A stretch of DNA of 64,000 nt from Bretschneidera sinensis (lineage: Eukaryota; Streptophyta; Magnoliopsida; Brassicales; Akaniaceae): positions 96,125,873 through 96,189,872 of the forward strand of contig CM043704.1 in the NCBI GenBank assembly GCA_023935145.1, written 5' to 3'. Of the stretch, positions 11,964-25,346 are shown in pieces. The notes beneath the pieces are model-generated. The model worked only from the letters and a program-made list of their open reading frames with translations. It ran no database searches and was not told the DNA's origin. The translations under genes were made by a program, and so were the position numbers. Each line of letters starts with the position of its first letter. Position 1 is the first letter of the stretch.

Positions 11964-14900
11964 AGTTGAAAAATGTTCTGGTTCAGTAGCACAATCATCG
12001 TATTTGAGAAGGTGAACAGAGCAAGCCTGAAGCATCCACACCAATGACAGAAAGATCACAAACGGTACATAGCTTCCCTTCCTGGCTAGGCACAAAACGG
12101 GAACTACAGTAAGGGCAAGAGACATCCTTCTGGCCTCGGTAAATTGGCACATAAGTTGTCCCACATGTAACAAATGGGTTTCTGAAATCATAGTTCAACT
12201 CAGATGCATCTTTCATATTCTTCTCTGCAGCTTGCAGGACTTGTCTGGCGGTCTTTGCTTGGTTCTCAATGGTGGGGTTTGTCTCTAGTAGCCGTCTGGC
12301 AAAATTAGCAGCTGTAGCAAGGTTCTTTGCCTTGTAGCAAACAGTCATGGCATTTAGCAAGGCAAGCCTCAAGTGAGGCATTTGAAGGTTGCAGTGGGTG
12401 AAGTAGGCCGCAAGTTCCTGCTGCCTCACAGGATTGTCTTTAATTTCCCTCCTCTTAAGCTCCATCTGCAGGCCAAGAACATACTCCTTGACTATAATAA
12501 TCAATTCCTTAACCTCATCGACTTCCCTCCTTGAATCAACAACAATCAGAGGAATTGTATGAAGAATGCTAAGAAAAAGACGAAGAGCCTCAGTGAATTT
12601 CCCAGCTGTTGTAGCCTTGTAACCAGCCTTGAGCTTCTCGTCCAACTGAGAGAAATCGAACACCAATGCAGGTGGGCCCCTGACATTAGGACTAGCAGAC
12701 TCATTCCATCCTCTTTCAATAGCAAGTGATATCACTGGAGTAGATGAAAATGCACGCATATAGGTATGGCTGCCACTGTTAAGATCAAGAAACATTGATT
12801 TCAATGGAGTAAAGTTTTTTATTCCAAGTTGCCTGCTCAGCAACCGCATTGCAGTGTCAAAATTGCCAGCTGCTGCATGTTCAGCAGCAAAAGATGATTT
12901 TTGAATCCAAATTTGACTTACAGGCATACCCACAGTTGGTGCCACAAAGACTGAAGAACGAGCATTGACAGAGACCCTTGGTGTTTCTGCCTCAGGGGGA
13001 AGTTCCAAATCCTCAAGCTCCCATCCTCCATCCTCATCATTTTCTTCAGCCACTTCTCCATCCTCCAAAATTGCTGCGACATCCCCATTCTGTAAGCCAT
13101 CAACATCAACCATATCAAGTTCTTCACCCCAATCACCATCACCACCCTCTTCCTCTTCATCCACGGCATCCCTGCCAACACTATCCAATCCACCTTCAAA
13201 TATGCCTTTCACGACTCTCAGTAGGGGCCAATCACCACCACACATAATGGGGGCCGGCGGCATTAAAAGAGAGGGTACTTTCCCTTCTGGCACAGACGGA
13301 ACATTATCTCCCAACTCAGTTGCTATCCGCTCAGCAACATCCTGTAGCCCATGGACTGAAGCCGTGATGTAAGCAAGAGGCAAATGGCCAGCATTCTCTA
13401 AGATTTTAACACGTTCTCGGATATCACCCAAATACATGGCATTATGAAACTGACCCATGATGTCATTCTTAACTTCCGCAATTCTCAGCATCTTGGACAG
13501 CTTTTCCAAGTTCCCAGTAATAAGATACAGGAAAGATAACCTCTCAAAATTCTTTGTCCGCTGGTAGGCATATTCCACAATACCTGCATTGCCCTGGCGA
13601 AGGGCCTCCACCCCCAATCTATACCAGTGATCTTTCTCATCAATCTCCTTAGCAGATGCAACTGCAATTTGAATGTTCCCACTCTCTAGAGCCAAATTAA
13701 ACCGAGTTCTCTCATCTTTCACGAAATGGAGAGCGACTTCTGGGAAACCTTTCTGTTGTAAGTACGCAATCATTGCCTGCCCACAAAGCTGTGAGTTCTT
13801 TATCATGCTCATAACATGATCATATTTCTTATTTAATAGAGATCGCTTGAAAATATATTCTGTCGCATCAATAACGATCACCTTGTTCTTCCCATCCCGA
13901 TCCAAGCAAAAGATCTTATTACCAGAAACCTTAGTAATGTAGACGGGGACATCAAGGGTTCTAATGATTCCACTATCTCCATTAGGGAGGCAGTATTTAA
14001 TGTGATTTAAGGTAGTGTAAATAAATACACCATTGTCATCCCAGGATCCGCTCTTTACACGGATTGTCTCATGAAGAGTGCACTGGTGCACAAGCTTCTT
14101 GTTAGCAATGATGATTGTGTGTTTGCTAAGCAAGGCAACACTCTCCATGTCATTAGACCAAACGACATACCTGATGAAAGGGGTTTGCAGATCACCGAGA
14201 ACAAGCCTCTGCTGGAGGTCAAATATAACAACTCTATCCTCTGCTCTACAAAGCAAGTTCCCTGTTCCAGCATAGAATATAGCATCTGTGGGGATTGGAA
14301 TGCCACTCTTTTTAACCACCTCATTTTTGAGGTTCTTGACAAGGACTTGATTGTTGTTTTTGTCAAGCACAGCAAACCGGTTACGAGCTATAAAGATTGC
14401 AGAACCTCCAATGCCTCTCTTTGCCTCTTGCACAGTGTCACTCCTACCAATGTTGTCTTTAGGTATGATATACAACTCATAAGACCCCCCATCTACATCC
14501 GAACAGATAAGAACAGCATTTTCTGTTGGACTGTAAGACAGAGTCCTTGGACTTTGATTAAGGCTGGGAGTACCAGGCCGTCGAATGGGACAAACTTGTG
14601 TATCTTTTTGAGATGAAAATTCATAAAATCGCAAAAACCGATCTTTGGCATAGAACAAAGAATCACCACTCACAGAAAAGGCAGGACGCTCTCTCTCCAG
14701 CTTGAAAACAATCATTCCACTGTCATGGCCAGCTGCCAAAAGATTCATCTCAGGGTGAACTGCAAGGATCCAAAATCGATCGTGCTCTCGGCGGAAAGTT
14801 TGAAGTCCACATCGCTTAGTTGCATCCCAGATACGAATGCTTTTATCCTCGGAATTTGAAACAATTATGTCTTGTTTGGCATGGAACATAATGCATGACA

Positions 14901-15417
14901 CATTATTCATGTGCCCTCTCAACGTGTCCACTTCCCAAGCCTTCGTATCTGCAAACAAAATGAATAGATCACCTCAATAACTGAGTTTTTTCAGATGAAT
15001 AAAATCATAGTAATTAAGAGGTTGCTAATATTTTGGGTAATTTAAAACAGAACAAACCTATCAACTATCATAAACCATGTAGAACACAATCTAAAGAAAT
15101 TAATAATAATAGAAACAGAAGATACCCCATCATCAGGAAGTCAACTTCCTAAAAACTCAATCAAATGAAAGGTGTTTTTTGAGAAAGTATATAATTTCTC
15201 ATCAATATTAAAGTTGTCCAACAAAATGGATAGCAAAAAAGACCACAATCACTACTTTGCAGACAATTAAAAACAATGGGGAAAAGCATTGTTTCATCAC
15301 CGTTCATGCGCCATAGTTTAACTTGTCGGTCATCTGCCCCTGAGACAATTAGAGGTAAGGTGGGATGGAATGAAGCCCAGTTGACTCCACGATCATGGCC
15401 TTCCAAGACATACTTAA
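11964..15417. repeat. Segmental duplication, copy 2 (within intact alpha-COP)
   Basis: This is the partner of 1-3454. It covers the 3' flank, the whole last exon, intron 2 and the 3' 117 bases of exon 2 of the intact alpha-COP gene. Similarity stops after tacttaa at 15417, where this copy continues with normal exon 2 coding sequence while copy 1 turns into unrelated DNA. This copy is therefore the parent. Confidence 0.95.
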
Positions 15418-16983
15418 CCACCGCATCAATGCCACCAAAAAGATCTGTGTTCATCTGACTTAACCGCGAAATGTCGTCTGCAGGGGACACAGTCTTCTTT
15501 CTCAGGGCACCAATATCCCAAACACGAACTGTCTGATCTAGAGAGGCAGACACAACAAGGTCTTCTTTAGGATGGAAAGAGGCACACATCACATAATGAT
15601 TGTGACCCGTCAACACAGAAACACATGTCCGTGACTGCCAATTCCATATGCGGATAGTCTGATCATCACTGGCACTAACAATCCATGGGTATTCATGATG
15701 AAATTGCACTGTACGGATGTAATCAAGGTGTCCAAGAAGGGTGAACAGACACCTATGCAGCTTGTAGTTCCAAACTTTTAACTTGTAGTCATCTCCTGCA
15801 AGAGCCATCAGTTTTAATAACACATGTTCCATAAGAACACTATTCTCAGCAGAAACAATTTATACATCAGATCTGGCAACAAATAGAAGTATTATCCATT
15901 TCATCAAGATTTCCTTATTCAGGAATTTATTCCAATCTCAAGCAGTTTCAGAATTATTGTCAATAAAAATGTGAGCACTGTGATAATTCAGCCATAAATT
16001 CACTACATGGTCACTTATAAAAAAAATTCACTACATGGTAAATTAACAATAAAGGTTCCACCTGGCTTAGACGTTAATGTCTCTCTGTGGTCATACATTA
16101 GAACTATACTGAAACTCATGTCTTCAAAATGGTGAGCTTAAGGGATGAAGAAACAACTATCCCAATCTACCTGGTTGTATAACCCATGGTAATCCCAATG
16201 AACCAGACTTGCATCCAGACACATAAGTCAGATTTAACTATACTAAGACCACAAGCCTACACTAAATGTTAAATCGGATTAGTAAGCTCAGATGAAGGTG
16301 TTCCTACTAAAGCTTAAGATCATTGTACTACAAGAAGGTTACCCTTGCACTTAAGGACCAGGGAAAATGAATGACAATCAAGTTTTTCAGATGATAAATT
16401 TATCGCTTACCCATAAGTTTTAGAAGAGCTCAGCTCAAACAATCCTAATACTACCATTAGATTGGATCAAGGTAACTTACACCATTCTAAGGAAGCAAAA
16501 CGACATGAAACAGTACCAGCCCTCATTAAATTTACTTCTCTTTCCCCAGTTTTCTTGTCAACCAAACGTACGGCAGTCACCTAGATCTAAAAGGAACTCA
16601 ACCATAAGGCACTAAAACAAACACACTTCAATATTCCTGGTGAATCACACACCACTTAAACATCACAACTACAATTCTTAAATCAATCAAACAATTGCCC
16701 AGAAGTCGACAGATTCAAATTACAAATCAAAAGCAAAACAGAGATAATTTAAGAAGTAGAAAAAAAACCAAGTACCTCCAGACACAAACAACGGCTGCGA
16801 TTTGTGAAAATGAACACCCCGAACGGGGCCATCGTGCTCGTCAAATCTATCGATGAGAGTCCCCACTCGATAGTCCCAGAGCTGGATCACACCACTATGA
16901 AGACTTGCGAGAATCCATGGTCTCTTACTGTGGAAACTCAGTCCCTTAACTCTATTACTCTTTGTCTCAAATTTAGTCAACAT
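11995..16983 (-). CDS. COPA: Coatomer subunit alpha (alpha-COP)
   Basis: Alpha-COP is the large scaffold subunit of the COPI vesicle coat that returns cargo from Golgi to ER; its N-terminal propellers bind dilysine tails. Coding exons are 16776-16983, 15301-15795 and 11995-14948, which join in phase into 1218 residues, the usual length for plants. The start is at [14 protein letters not shown], as in the family. WD40 repeats fill roughly residues 1-300, with repeated GH..(V/I) and W(D/N) endings, followed by the second propeller and helical solenoid. An acidic linker rich in Glu/Asp lies near residue 820, and the C-terminal COPI domain ends with paired Cys-x-x-Cys motifs (CPYC, CTVC) and SPSQIR. 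A splice donor at about 17277 suggests an intron in the 5' UTR, with a likely acceptor near 17023. The gene lies head to tail with the BFA3-like gene. A truncated duplicate lies at 32-3454. Confidence 0.97.
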
Positions 16984-17283
16984 CTTCTCCAAACACCAAA
17001 AGAGCACCCCAGACAGAACGCTATACACAACCAAATCACTAACCTATCACATACAAAATCAACAATCACAGCATTGTTTCGTATATAATACTCAAGCAAA
17101 TAAAACAAGGGAAAAAGAAACAAATAAACTAGGAAATGATATTAACCGTTGGGAGGTTAAATATTTCTCGGTAACCAAACTGAGCAAATGGATTTCTAAA
17201 TAGAGCGCAGATCCACAAAGATCAAAGAATTTGATTCGAAAACTAAGAGTTAATAGAAAAACATAAAGAACTTACCTCAGATT

Positions 17284-19439
17284 CGATCAGTACAGTAAGG
17301 GATCAAGAGAAAGGACACTACTATCTACTATCTATCTATGATCACTAACAACACCCGACATATGCACATACAGGAGCGTGTATATATATGTATAATTGTA
17401 TATAGAGAAAAAGTTTTAACCTCAGTTAGGAAAATAGAAGGGAAAACTGGAAAAGTAAAGAAAAAGATCGGGGAAAGGAAAAAAAACGAGAGAAAATTGT
17501 GGAATTTTGATCCCACGAAGTTTTACTTGTAATTATAAAAAACTACAGTAATAATTAAATAAAATATTTAAATATTTAGTTATCATGCTGATGAAATTCT
17601 TTAATTTTTTTTAATAATTCTCTCAAAATCAGATATGTAAAAATAAAACTCAAAATTGAGTTGTCATCGGGTTATCTCTATTTTCGAGTTCTTACATTTG
17701 ATTAATTTAGTGAAATGATCAATTTAAATTATTTAAATAAAATAAAAAAGTATTTTGATATCTTAATAAAATATAAATTTATATTTTTTAACTTTGAAAA
17801 CTTTGGATAATATCGAGTCAAACTCATTGTTAAAAAAAATATAATTTTAATACCATTAAAAAGAACTCTTCGAAATCTATCAAATGAAACCTTTGCCAAC
17901 ACTCCTCACCTAACCAACCCCTTTCATGCGTTACTGGTTGCCGTGCCGCAAACTGAGGAGAGGATTTTTTTTTTTTTTTAAGGGATTTGAATCCTTTTTA
18001 TTTGAGATCTAATAATTTTCAATGTGAATCACTGAAAAATAAAATCATTGTTGGGTCAGAAATGACACACTCCATTGATATAAGGATTTTCGCCATCAAA
18101 AAGTTGTTGGTGCGATCCCAAGTAAGTTTGGCCCATCAGTTTACTTCTCTATTTTCATTTTTTCTGAAAAAAATTAAAATTTATGAATTTTAAAAAATAA
18201 CCCACTTTTCTAAGTTGACAAAAAATATTACAATAAAAAAATTATATTTCATTCCTACCCTTTCATTTAAACAAAAATTAAACCAAATGTGAAAAAACCG
18301 TCACATAGAGCTTATTTGGTATTTCACAACACAGAAGCACTTAAAAAAAATCATAGCACAGAAGCTCCACCCAATTACTATCTTTATTATAAAAATAAAA
18401 ATAAAAAACATTCTGGTAAGAATTGGCTTTGACATTCAACGTTAATGGTTTGTGTTTGAAAGAAATTTAACATTTGATCCGAGCTTTAATTTTTTAATTA
18501 CAAAATTGAATATGTATGTTTTAAAAATTGATGAAATACATGTTTGATAATTTGTACAAGAAAGTTTTTATATTTGATTTACTACATGAGTTTTATTAAA
18601 TTGTAAATTTGATTTTGATTTTAAAAAATAATGTTTTTAAAATAAAGTCTTAAAAACTTCATCTAAAAAACTCCATCTAAGTTTCAATAAAACTTATAAA
18701 AAATTCTTTATATGAAATTTGTAAAATTCTATTTTAAAAAATAGTCTTCAAAAATAAAACTTAAAATTGGACTTTGATACTCAATAAAACTACTGAAATA
18801 AATCAAATATATAAAATTTCAACTAAAAATTGTCATTTAAATGTATAATTTAACCCATAATTTATCAACAATTTAAAATTTATCAAATTTTGTATGAAAA
18901 ATTAAAGTTTAAATCGTTAGTTAAAATTTATCAAAAAATATTATTTTTTTATTTTACCTTTTTTACAAATACATATTAGATGATAAGTCATAATAATTAA
19001 TTTTAGGGAAATGCTAAATACACTACCCATATTACTAATCCATGACAATATGGGTAAGAAAAGACCATTACATCCAAATTAAACAAATGAGGGAAAAAAC
19101 AAAAATGATCAAAATGGAATATAATGTCATGATAAATCACTATGAGCATAAAACAGAATACAATGATATATATGATGACTGATAAGATAAAATCATGAAT
19201 TCTACAAAAACATAGCCTTCAAGAAAAAGATATGTGGGAGCTGAACATAATCCTATTTTTTTCCTTTGAACTGGCTGAAGAACATAATCCACTGGTTGTT
19301 TTGTACAGTATTATTGCATGATGAATGGTCAATAATATCTACATTTCTTGATTCTCAAGTTCTGAGGGCGTTCTTTTCTTCATTTTCTGATGCAAAGATG
19401 AAGCTCCTCAAATTTGCACCTAAAAACACCAGACAGGTA
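17284..19439. other. Intergenic region, alpha-COP promoter side and BFA3-like 3' flank
   Basis: AT-rich spacer. The right-hand part should contain the 3' UTR and poly(A) region of the BFA3-like gene, and 17280-17560 should contain the alpha-COP promoter and leader. Nothing else is supported; the open frames here are short and of low complexity. Confidence 0.6.
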
Positions 19440-22400
19440 CTACTGCAGCTTTCCCTGAAGTAATTGGACGATCTCCTCTGCTCTCGATTGGATGCCTTTC
19501 AGATACTCAGTAAGAACGCGCTGCTGATAAGAACCTCCCTCCTGAGAGAAAGAGATATGACAACACAGGAACAAAAAGAGCAATATCAATTACCAAAGAT
19601 CCAAAGCCAAGAATGTTTCTTACTGTTCGGATTAAAATTCTCTCAATTCTCTTCTTAATGACAGCATAGAACTCCTCCGAAGAAATTTCTCCTTTACCAA
19701 CAATCATTCCATTTATCAAAATCTTGTTCCACTCTTCTTCAGGAGCTGCAGCACATAAAATATCTGTAAGTGAGGCAGATCACCTGACGCAAACACAAAA
19801 ACAGATGGAAATTGATGAAAAACTACTGAGTAGAATCATCCAAGCTCAAATATATAGCCTACAAATCATGAATTCAGGCATCTTTCAGCCTCTCCATTCC
19901 AATCATTAGTAATCATCCTAATCATCAGTGCTGAAAGTAGATCAAATTGCCTTCACAGGGTCATAGATAACAATGACTTGGATGAGGGTCATTCAGTCAA
20001 GAAAATATATGTACTTAAATGTCACATGAGATCAAACACTCTTGTATGTATGGAATATGTACCAACCTATATTTCAGGATCAAGAATAAATCTGAGAGAT
20101 ACCTGATAACTTCCAAAGAGGGGGGGGGGGGGGGGGGGGGGAGGTGAGAGCAGTGTATTAAAAGGCGGCCTCTGGGCGCGCTCTGAGGCGAGGCATTTTC
20201 AAAACGCCTCAAGGCGTGAAAGGAAGGGCGTTTCTACTGCTGGGTGCCTTTTGCCATCAGGTGTACATTTCTACTGTTGGGCGTTTGTTTTTTGCCTTCG
20301 GACGTATGCCCGGGCCCCTGCTCCGTGAAGTTTTTTTAAAAAGCTTAAAATTTAGGAAAAAAATGCACATTAAAGGCTCAAACCCATGACTTAATGAGTG
20401 TCATAGGTCTTAACCATTAAACTAATGTTCTTGTTGTGACATTATTACACTTCATAAATATATAATACATGTTATCTAGTTTAATAATAATTACAAATTA
20501 TTTAATTAATCACTTACAAGTTACAACAATATAGAAATATAAGTTATACTTTATGTAATTTATATATAAATATATATATACTAATATTTATAAAATTATA
20601 ATCATCACACTATAGAGAGTTAGTAAAGTATTAAACCTTAATAAAAATTAATTAATTTAAATTTAAATTATTTTTATTTTATTATTCTAATTAATTAATT
20701 AATATCATTTTACTAAAATTTTGAAACGCTCCAACGGTTTCAAAAGATTTACACCCCAACACCTTAAGGCAAACCATCTCGTCCAACGCCATCGCCTCTG
20801 AAAACACTAGGCGAGAGTAATATTAAGAAGAAGAAACTAAACCATTTCCAACCACAATACATTAAAAAACACTATAAATCAGGGAATTAAAAGTCTAGTA
20901 CAATTATTAAGATGACAACTGACAAGAACTCCCTTTGACGCAATCTTCTACATATATGTAACTCTCAATTCAAAGGTATACAACAGCAAAAATGAACAAA
21001 AAAAGTTTCTTGTGACAATTTACTTAAATAGTGATTGCCACATCCAGGATCGCAAACCACATTCTTCCGCTTTCATAGGATCTTAACATGGGAGAACCAA
21101 TAACTTCCAAACAGAGTTTTAAGTTAAACGCTGGAAGCCAGTAAGCATAGAAAGAGAACAGCTCAAACACATAACAGCAGAAGCACAGTTATAAACGATT
21201 TTGTCTTCGTAAACTCACCACGACAGGCATCCTTGATGTACGCTAAACACTTACACCAAGGCCAGACATGTCCATGCATAAATCATCACTAACCCCCTCC
21301 CGCTCCCAAAAAAGGGGAAAAAACTACCATATCTTTTGGAATTCCCCAAATGAAATACGGACATATTCTCTGGACTTCACCATCTGATACATGCAGACTA
21401 TTCCTTGCTTACACAGAAGAAGGCAATGCTAAACAACTTGAAATTTCCACGAAGAGTGATGAGCTAGAAACCAGGAATATGGGGTTTTAAAGTCAAAACT
21501 CTCCATGAAAAAACTGTTACTAATATAGAATTTCACCAAAGATGGAGAAAGAAGGGATATAGATGGAAAAAGAAAATATAGAACACAGTTGAGCAATTAC
21601 TAGCAACATAGTTCATTCATAAGTAAGATAGATTTGCAATTCCTGAAGCATGATAATAATGAAGAGAGTAGACACCTTTGATCACGGTTTCAAGAAACTC
21701 CTCAGCCTTCAAAATTTCATTCCCTGCGCCAGCAACAAGTTTAAAAGTTGCCGTCACATACGTATGATTGAACAAGAGGAAGAATTTGACAAATTAATAC
21801 TAGGTTAAAAAAGACAATGAAATTAACCTTTAAGATCCACCCCTGTACAAATAACTACAACAAGGGTAAGTCGTCTCCTTACATAAGCTATTGCTGCCCT
21901 CTTTAGAGTGTCACTATATTTACTCAACCCTATTCAATGTAGCCTCAACACTATTAATTTACCTTGGTCATACTATTACAGCACTAGATTCGTAAGCCAA
22001 TTATTAATTTCCATTTTCCATAACAGTATTATTTGCTTACATGAATTCCAAGCAGATGATACAGCATATGAACTCAGTAAGGATTATAAGACTACCTTTC
22101 TTTGCATAGCTACGTTTGGAGAGAACTATGGAAGCATAGAGCTGCAAAACCTTTTGCAACATAGCCTCAAGCCCAGGCTTATCCCCATCTTCTTTTGCCT
22201 GAAAATGACTAATACCATATATTAGTATCTCATATTTGAATATCATGAAAATAAAAAATTTAGCATCTGAACACCATTGCAAGACAAATTTAATTGTCAA
22301 AACATGTGAAACACACAGGCATACAATAACACACAATAACATTTTTCCCATGAACATCATTTGACGTGGTATCCCCCACCCCATTTGAACATATTAGTTC

Positions 22401-25346
22401 ATGATCTTTGACTACTAGCAGAACAATCTTCTGTTGCTCTTGTTTGTGATCTTCTAACAGATACAATATGAACAATAGAGCAAACTCACTTGTCGTAGTT
22501 GAGCATTAACTTCTGAAAGGAAACCTTCATCAAGTTGTCCTTCTTGCTCTCTTTGGATTATTTCCTGGTGATAAAAAAAGTAAAAGGAGTAGAATAGATT
22601 AATTATATATCAATTAAAAATATAACAGTCTTCATAATTGCATTCCTAAAGAAGATGCTTATCAACAATCTCATGTACATCCACTTACAGTCATACATAA
22701 GCTACTTACCTAAGAATGTTTTTACAAATGATCATTCTAGCTGTACTTAAAAAATAAGGAGAAAAAGAAGAAGTGCCATTAATGATGAACTTGAAAAGAC
22801 TGAGAACTTTCATCTTCATATGGCATTAGACCCTGTGTTAAAATCAGGCAGGAGGGTCAACAAAAGCTATCTTCTTTGACACAGAGTTGCAAAGCAGGCT
22901 AAATATCACAAAGCGAAAGGCAAGTAAAAGCTGAATATATAGAATGTTCTTATTCAACATAGATAATAAGATGATCTAGGGGAGAACATGAAAGGACATA
23001 GAAGTCTAAAAACTTTCTGAAATTTTGAGTAGAAGATAATTCAATTCAGACAAAATTGAAACAACAAAAAAACCTACTTTCTTCATTAGTTTGATAGCCT
23101 CGGGATCTCTTGGAGGCCATGGAATTTCTTCGACTTCATCAACTACATGTTTTAGAATTCCCTTGAGAACATCAGTCGCTGATTCTATCTTTTCCTGCAG
23201 GTAGTGAAGAACTATGTTAGTTTAAAAAGAAAAAGGAAAAAGAAGCAACTTCATCAAAAGAAAATCTATATAACCAAATAGTTGCCTTGAGTATGGATGT
23301 GTGTGTTTGTGTGTAAGAGAGGGGGAGAGAGAGACACGGGTCTTATGGACAAGGCAATCCACTATGCTCATCACAGATGTAGCCAATTCCTCATAATCTT
23401 TCTGCAAGTAGACAAACGATGCAAAAAATCACAAAAAATAGGGTTTGAAAGAGTTCAGCCTCAAAAACATCGTAAAAAAAATTAGAATTAACCAAATAAA
23501 AAACCATGCTTTGTCATCCTCTGATTTGCAGGTATCAGTTCTAGCCGCGAGTCGAATCCAAAAACCCTCATTGAAAGCAAGAACATTTTCAACAACAAGC
23601 TTCTCAAGCTGTTCAGGAAAAAAAATAGTAGCAGTAATGAGTTTATGTAAAAAGAAAAAAAGGTAAGCTCAATTCTAGAAAATTGTCAGTTGCCAGTAAT
23701 AGGTCCTGCATTTAGTCAGACAAAAGACACACCCACAGCACAAGCTAAAGAGATTAATTGCCAATATGCACATGCATAACTTGACGAAAATAACTAATAG
23801 TGTGTTTGCATCGAGTGGAATGGAGGGAAATCAAGAGAAAGAAAATGGAGGGGTACATGTACCCCTTGTTTGGGAGTTTTTTTTTATTGAGGGGAAAGGA
23901 GCCCTACAAATCCTCATTTTTTAATTCCCCCAAATCGGAAGGATTTGGAAGAAGAGTTTACTTCTTTTATAATTTATTTACTGTACCCCTAATGTGGAAG
24001 GCCAAATAGTAGAGTCCGTTATGTATTTTGTATTTCTTTCCTTTCTTCATTTTTAAACATACAAACAACGGGTACATGTACCTTTCCATTTTCTCTCCTT
24101 TCCTCTAGCTTCGTACCTTTTCCTTTCCTTTTCCCTCCAAATTTCCAAACATACGGTAAAAATTTGATACGTCTGATATTTAATATTCTCCACTAAACTT
24201 CAAAGTGAAAAAATAGCTTTTTGTGGAATTTTAAAACTAAAAAGAGACATCAGGCTGATAACAAGGAATGATTAAGACAAAAGACAAAGTACACTCAACT
24301 TACATCTTTCGGATTTGCATCCCTGAGTGTATCTATCAGTCTATCCAGTTCTACAGTCTTCTTAAATGCTTCCTCAGCATCTTGATTGACTGCACAGATC
24401 AAAGTTCTCCTGTTTTATTAGATCCAAAGATGCCATTTATTATCCATATCTCCATCCACTAGATACAAAAATAGCAAAACAATGAAATTCAATAGTATCA
24501 TTTGAGCATATAAAAAGAATAACTTAATCATATGGTACAGATTTGAAGATCAATACCAGCTAAGTTACAGATACTCCAACCACCAAAAACAAGAAATAAG
24601 ATGCGATAAAACAAGAACTTTTAATGAGAACTTGTGGAACAGATGAAGAAAGTAGAGTCTTTTGATAAGACAAGAATTTTGTCCGTCATTGCTCATTAGT
24701 AAGCATCGAGGGGAGTATCCCCATCACACCTCATCCATTAACAGCTATGTTCCCTCACTCGTTCTTCCTTTGAACTCATTCAAACAGTTGCATTAACCAT
24801 ACAACTCATCAATTTTCCATTTTTAGCTTCAAATCCATCTAGTTAAACTCAGTTGGACTCACTAAATTAATCAAGTCAAAAGTCCATTTTGATCACAAGA
24901 CAACGTAAACGATGGAAAAATCATTTGAAACCGTAAAATAAACAACGATTCAAAATAAGATAAATAGTGTGCTTAATAATGTCAAAAAATGCAAACCAAT
25001 TACCTCCTCTTCAACTCTATCAGAGTGGTTGAAGGAAATGGCTTGAGAATCCGCCCCCTAAAAGCCCCAGGATTCCATCTTTGAAGTAATGAACTATTGT
25101 GCAACACAGAGCAATAAAGCACCTGTAGCAAATTCGGATAAAAAAAATAAAGAAAGGAAAGACGAATAAATTTAATCACCAGGAAATTATGATAATCCTG
25201 TAATGCTAGTTAAAAAAAAACCCATATTTTATCTTGTTGTTGTCCACTAAAGGGGAAGAAAAAGAAAACAAAAGGAGTACCTGGTTATGATGTAGAGAAG
25301 AAGAACAAGAGGAAGAGAAGCATTGAACAGCGAAGAGTGCGGCCAT
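19440..25346 (-). CDS. BFA3: Plastid-targeted protein, probable BFA3 (CF1 assembly factor)
   Basis: Eleven exons join without frame breaks into 340 residues: 25281-25346, 25004-25122, 24304-24409, 23510-23608, 23336-23401, 23078-23194, 22490-22564, 22096-22198, 21676-21723, 19624-19745 and 19440-19541. The N-terminus (MAALFAVQCFSSSSC and a Ser/Arg-rich stretch up to about residue 65) looks like a chloroplast transit peptide. The rest is soluble, mostly helical and highly charged, with blocks such as ANPKD, FWIRLAARTDTC, WPPRDPEA, QREQEGQLDEGF and GGSYQQR. No catalytic motif is visible. The name rests on position: as I recall, Arabidopsis BFA3 (At2g21385), which helps assemble the chloroplast ATP synthase CF1 part, lies between a KIN-7 kinesin and alpha-COP, just as here, and has similar length. 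I cannot confirm by alignment. Exon 4 ends at a GC donor and exon 5 at a weak GT donor. Confidence 0.72.
20120..20141. repeat. Poly-G tract of 22 bases
   Basis: An uninterrupted run of 22 G on the plus strand, 22 C in the pre-mRNA of the BFA3-like gene. It lies inside the long intron between its ninth and tenth exons, just before the GC-rich start of the candidate element at 20155. Confidence 0.97.
20155..20820. mobile_element. Candidate non-autonomous DNA element in the BFA3-like intron
   Basis: Both ends are GC-rich (around ggcgcgctctgaggcgaggc at 20176 and caacgccatcgcctctg at 20784), while the 450 bases between are about 80 percent AT. The reverse complement of the right end shows the same ggcg/gcctcaaggcg words in similar order to the left end, as expected for degenerate terminal inverted repeats. 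No reading frame and no clear target duplication are visible. It may be a worn hAT- or Mutator-like non-autonomous copy. Confidence 0.4.
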
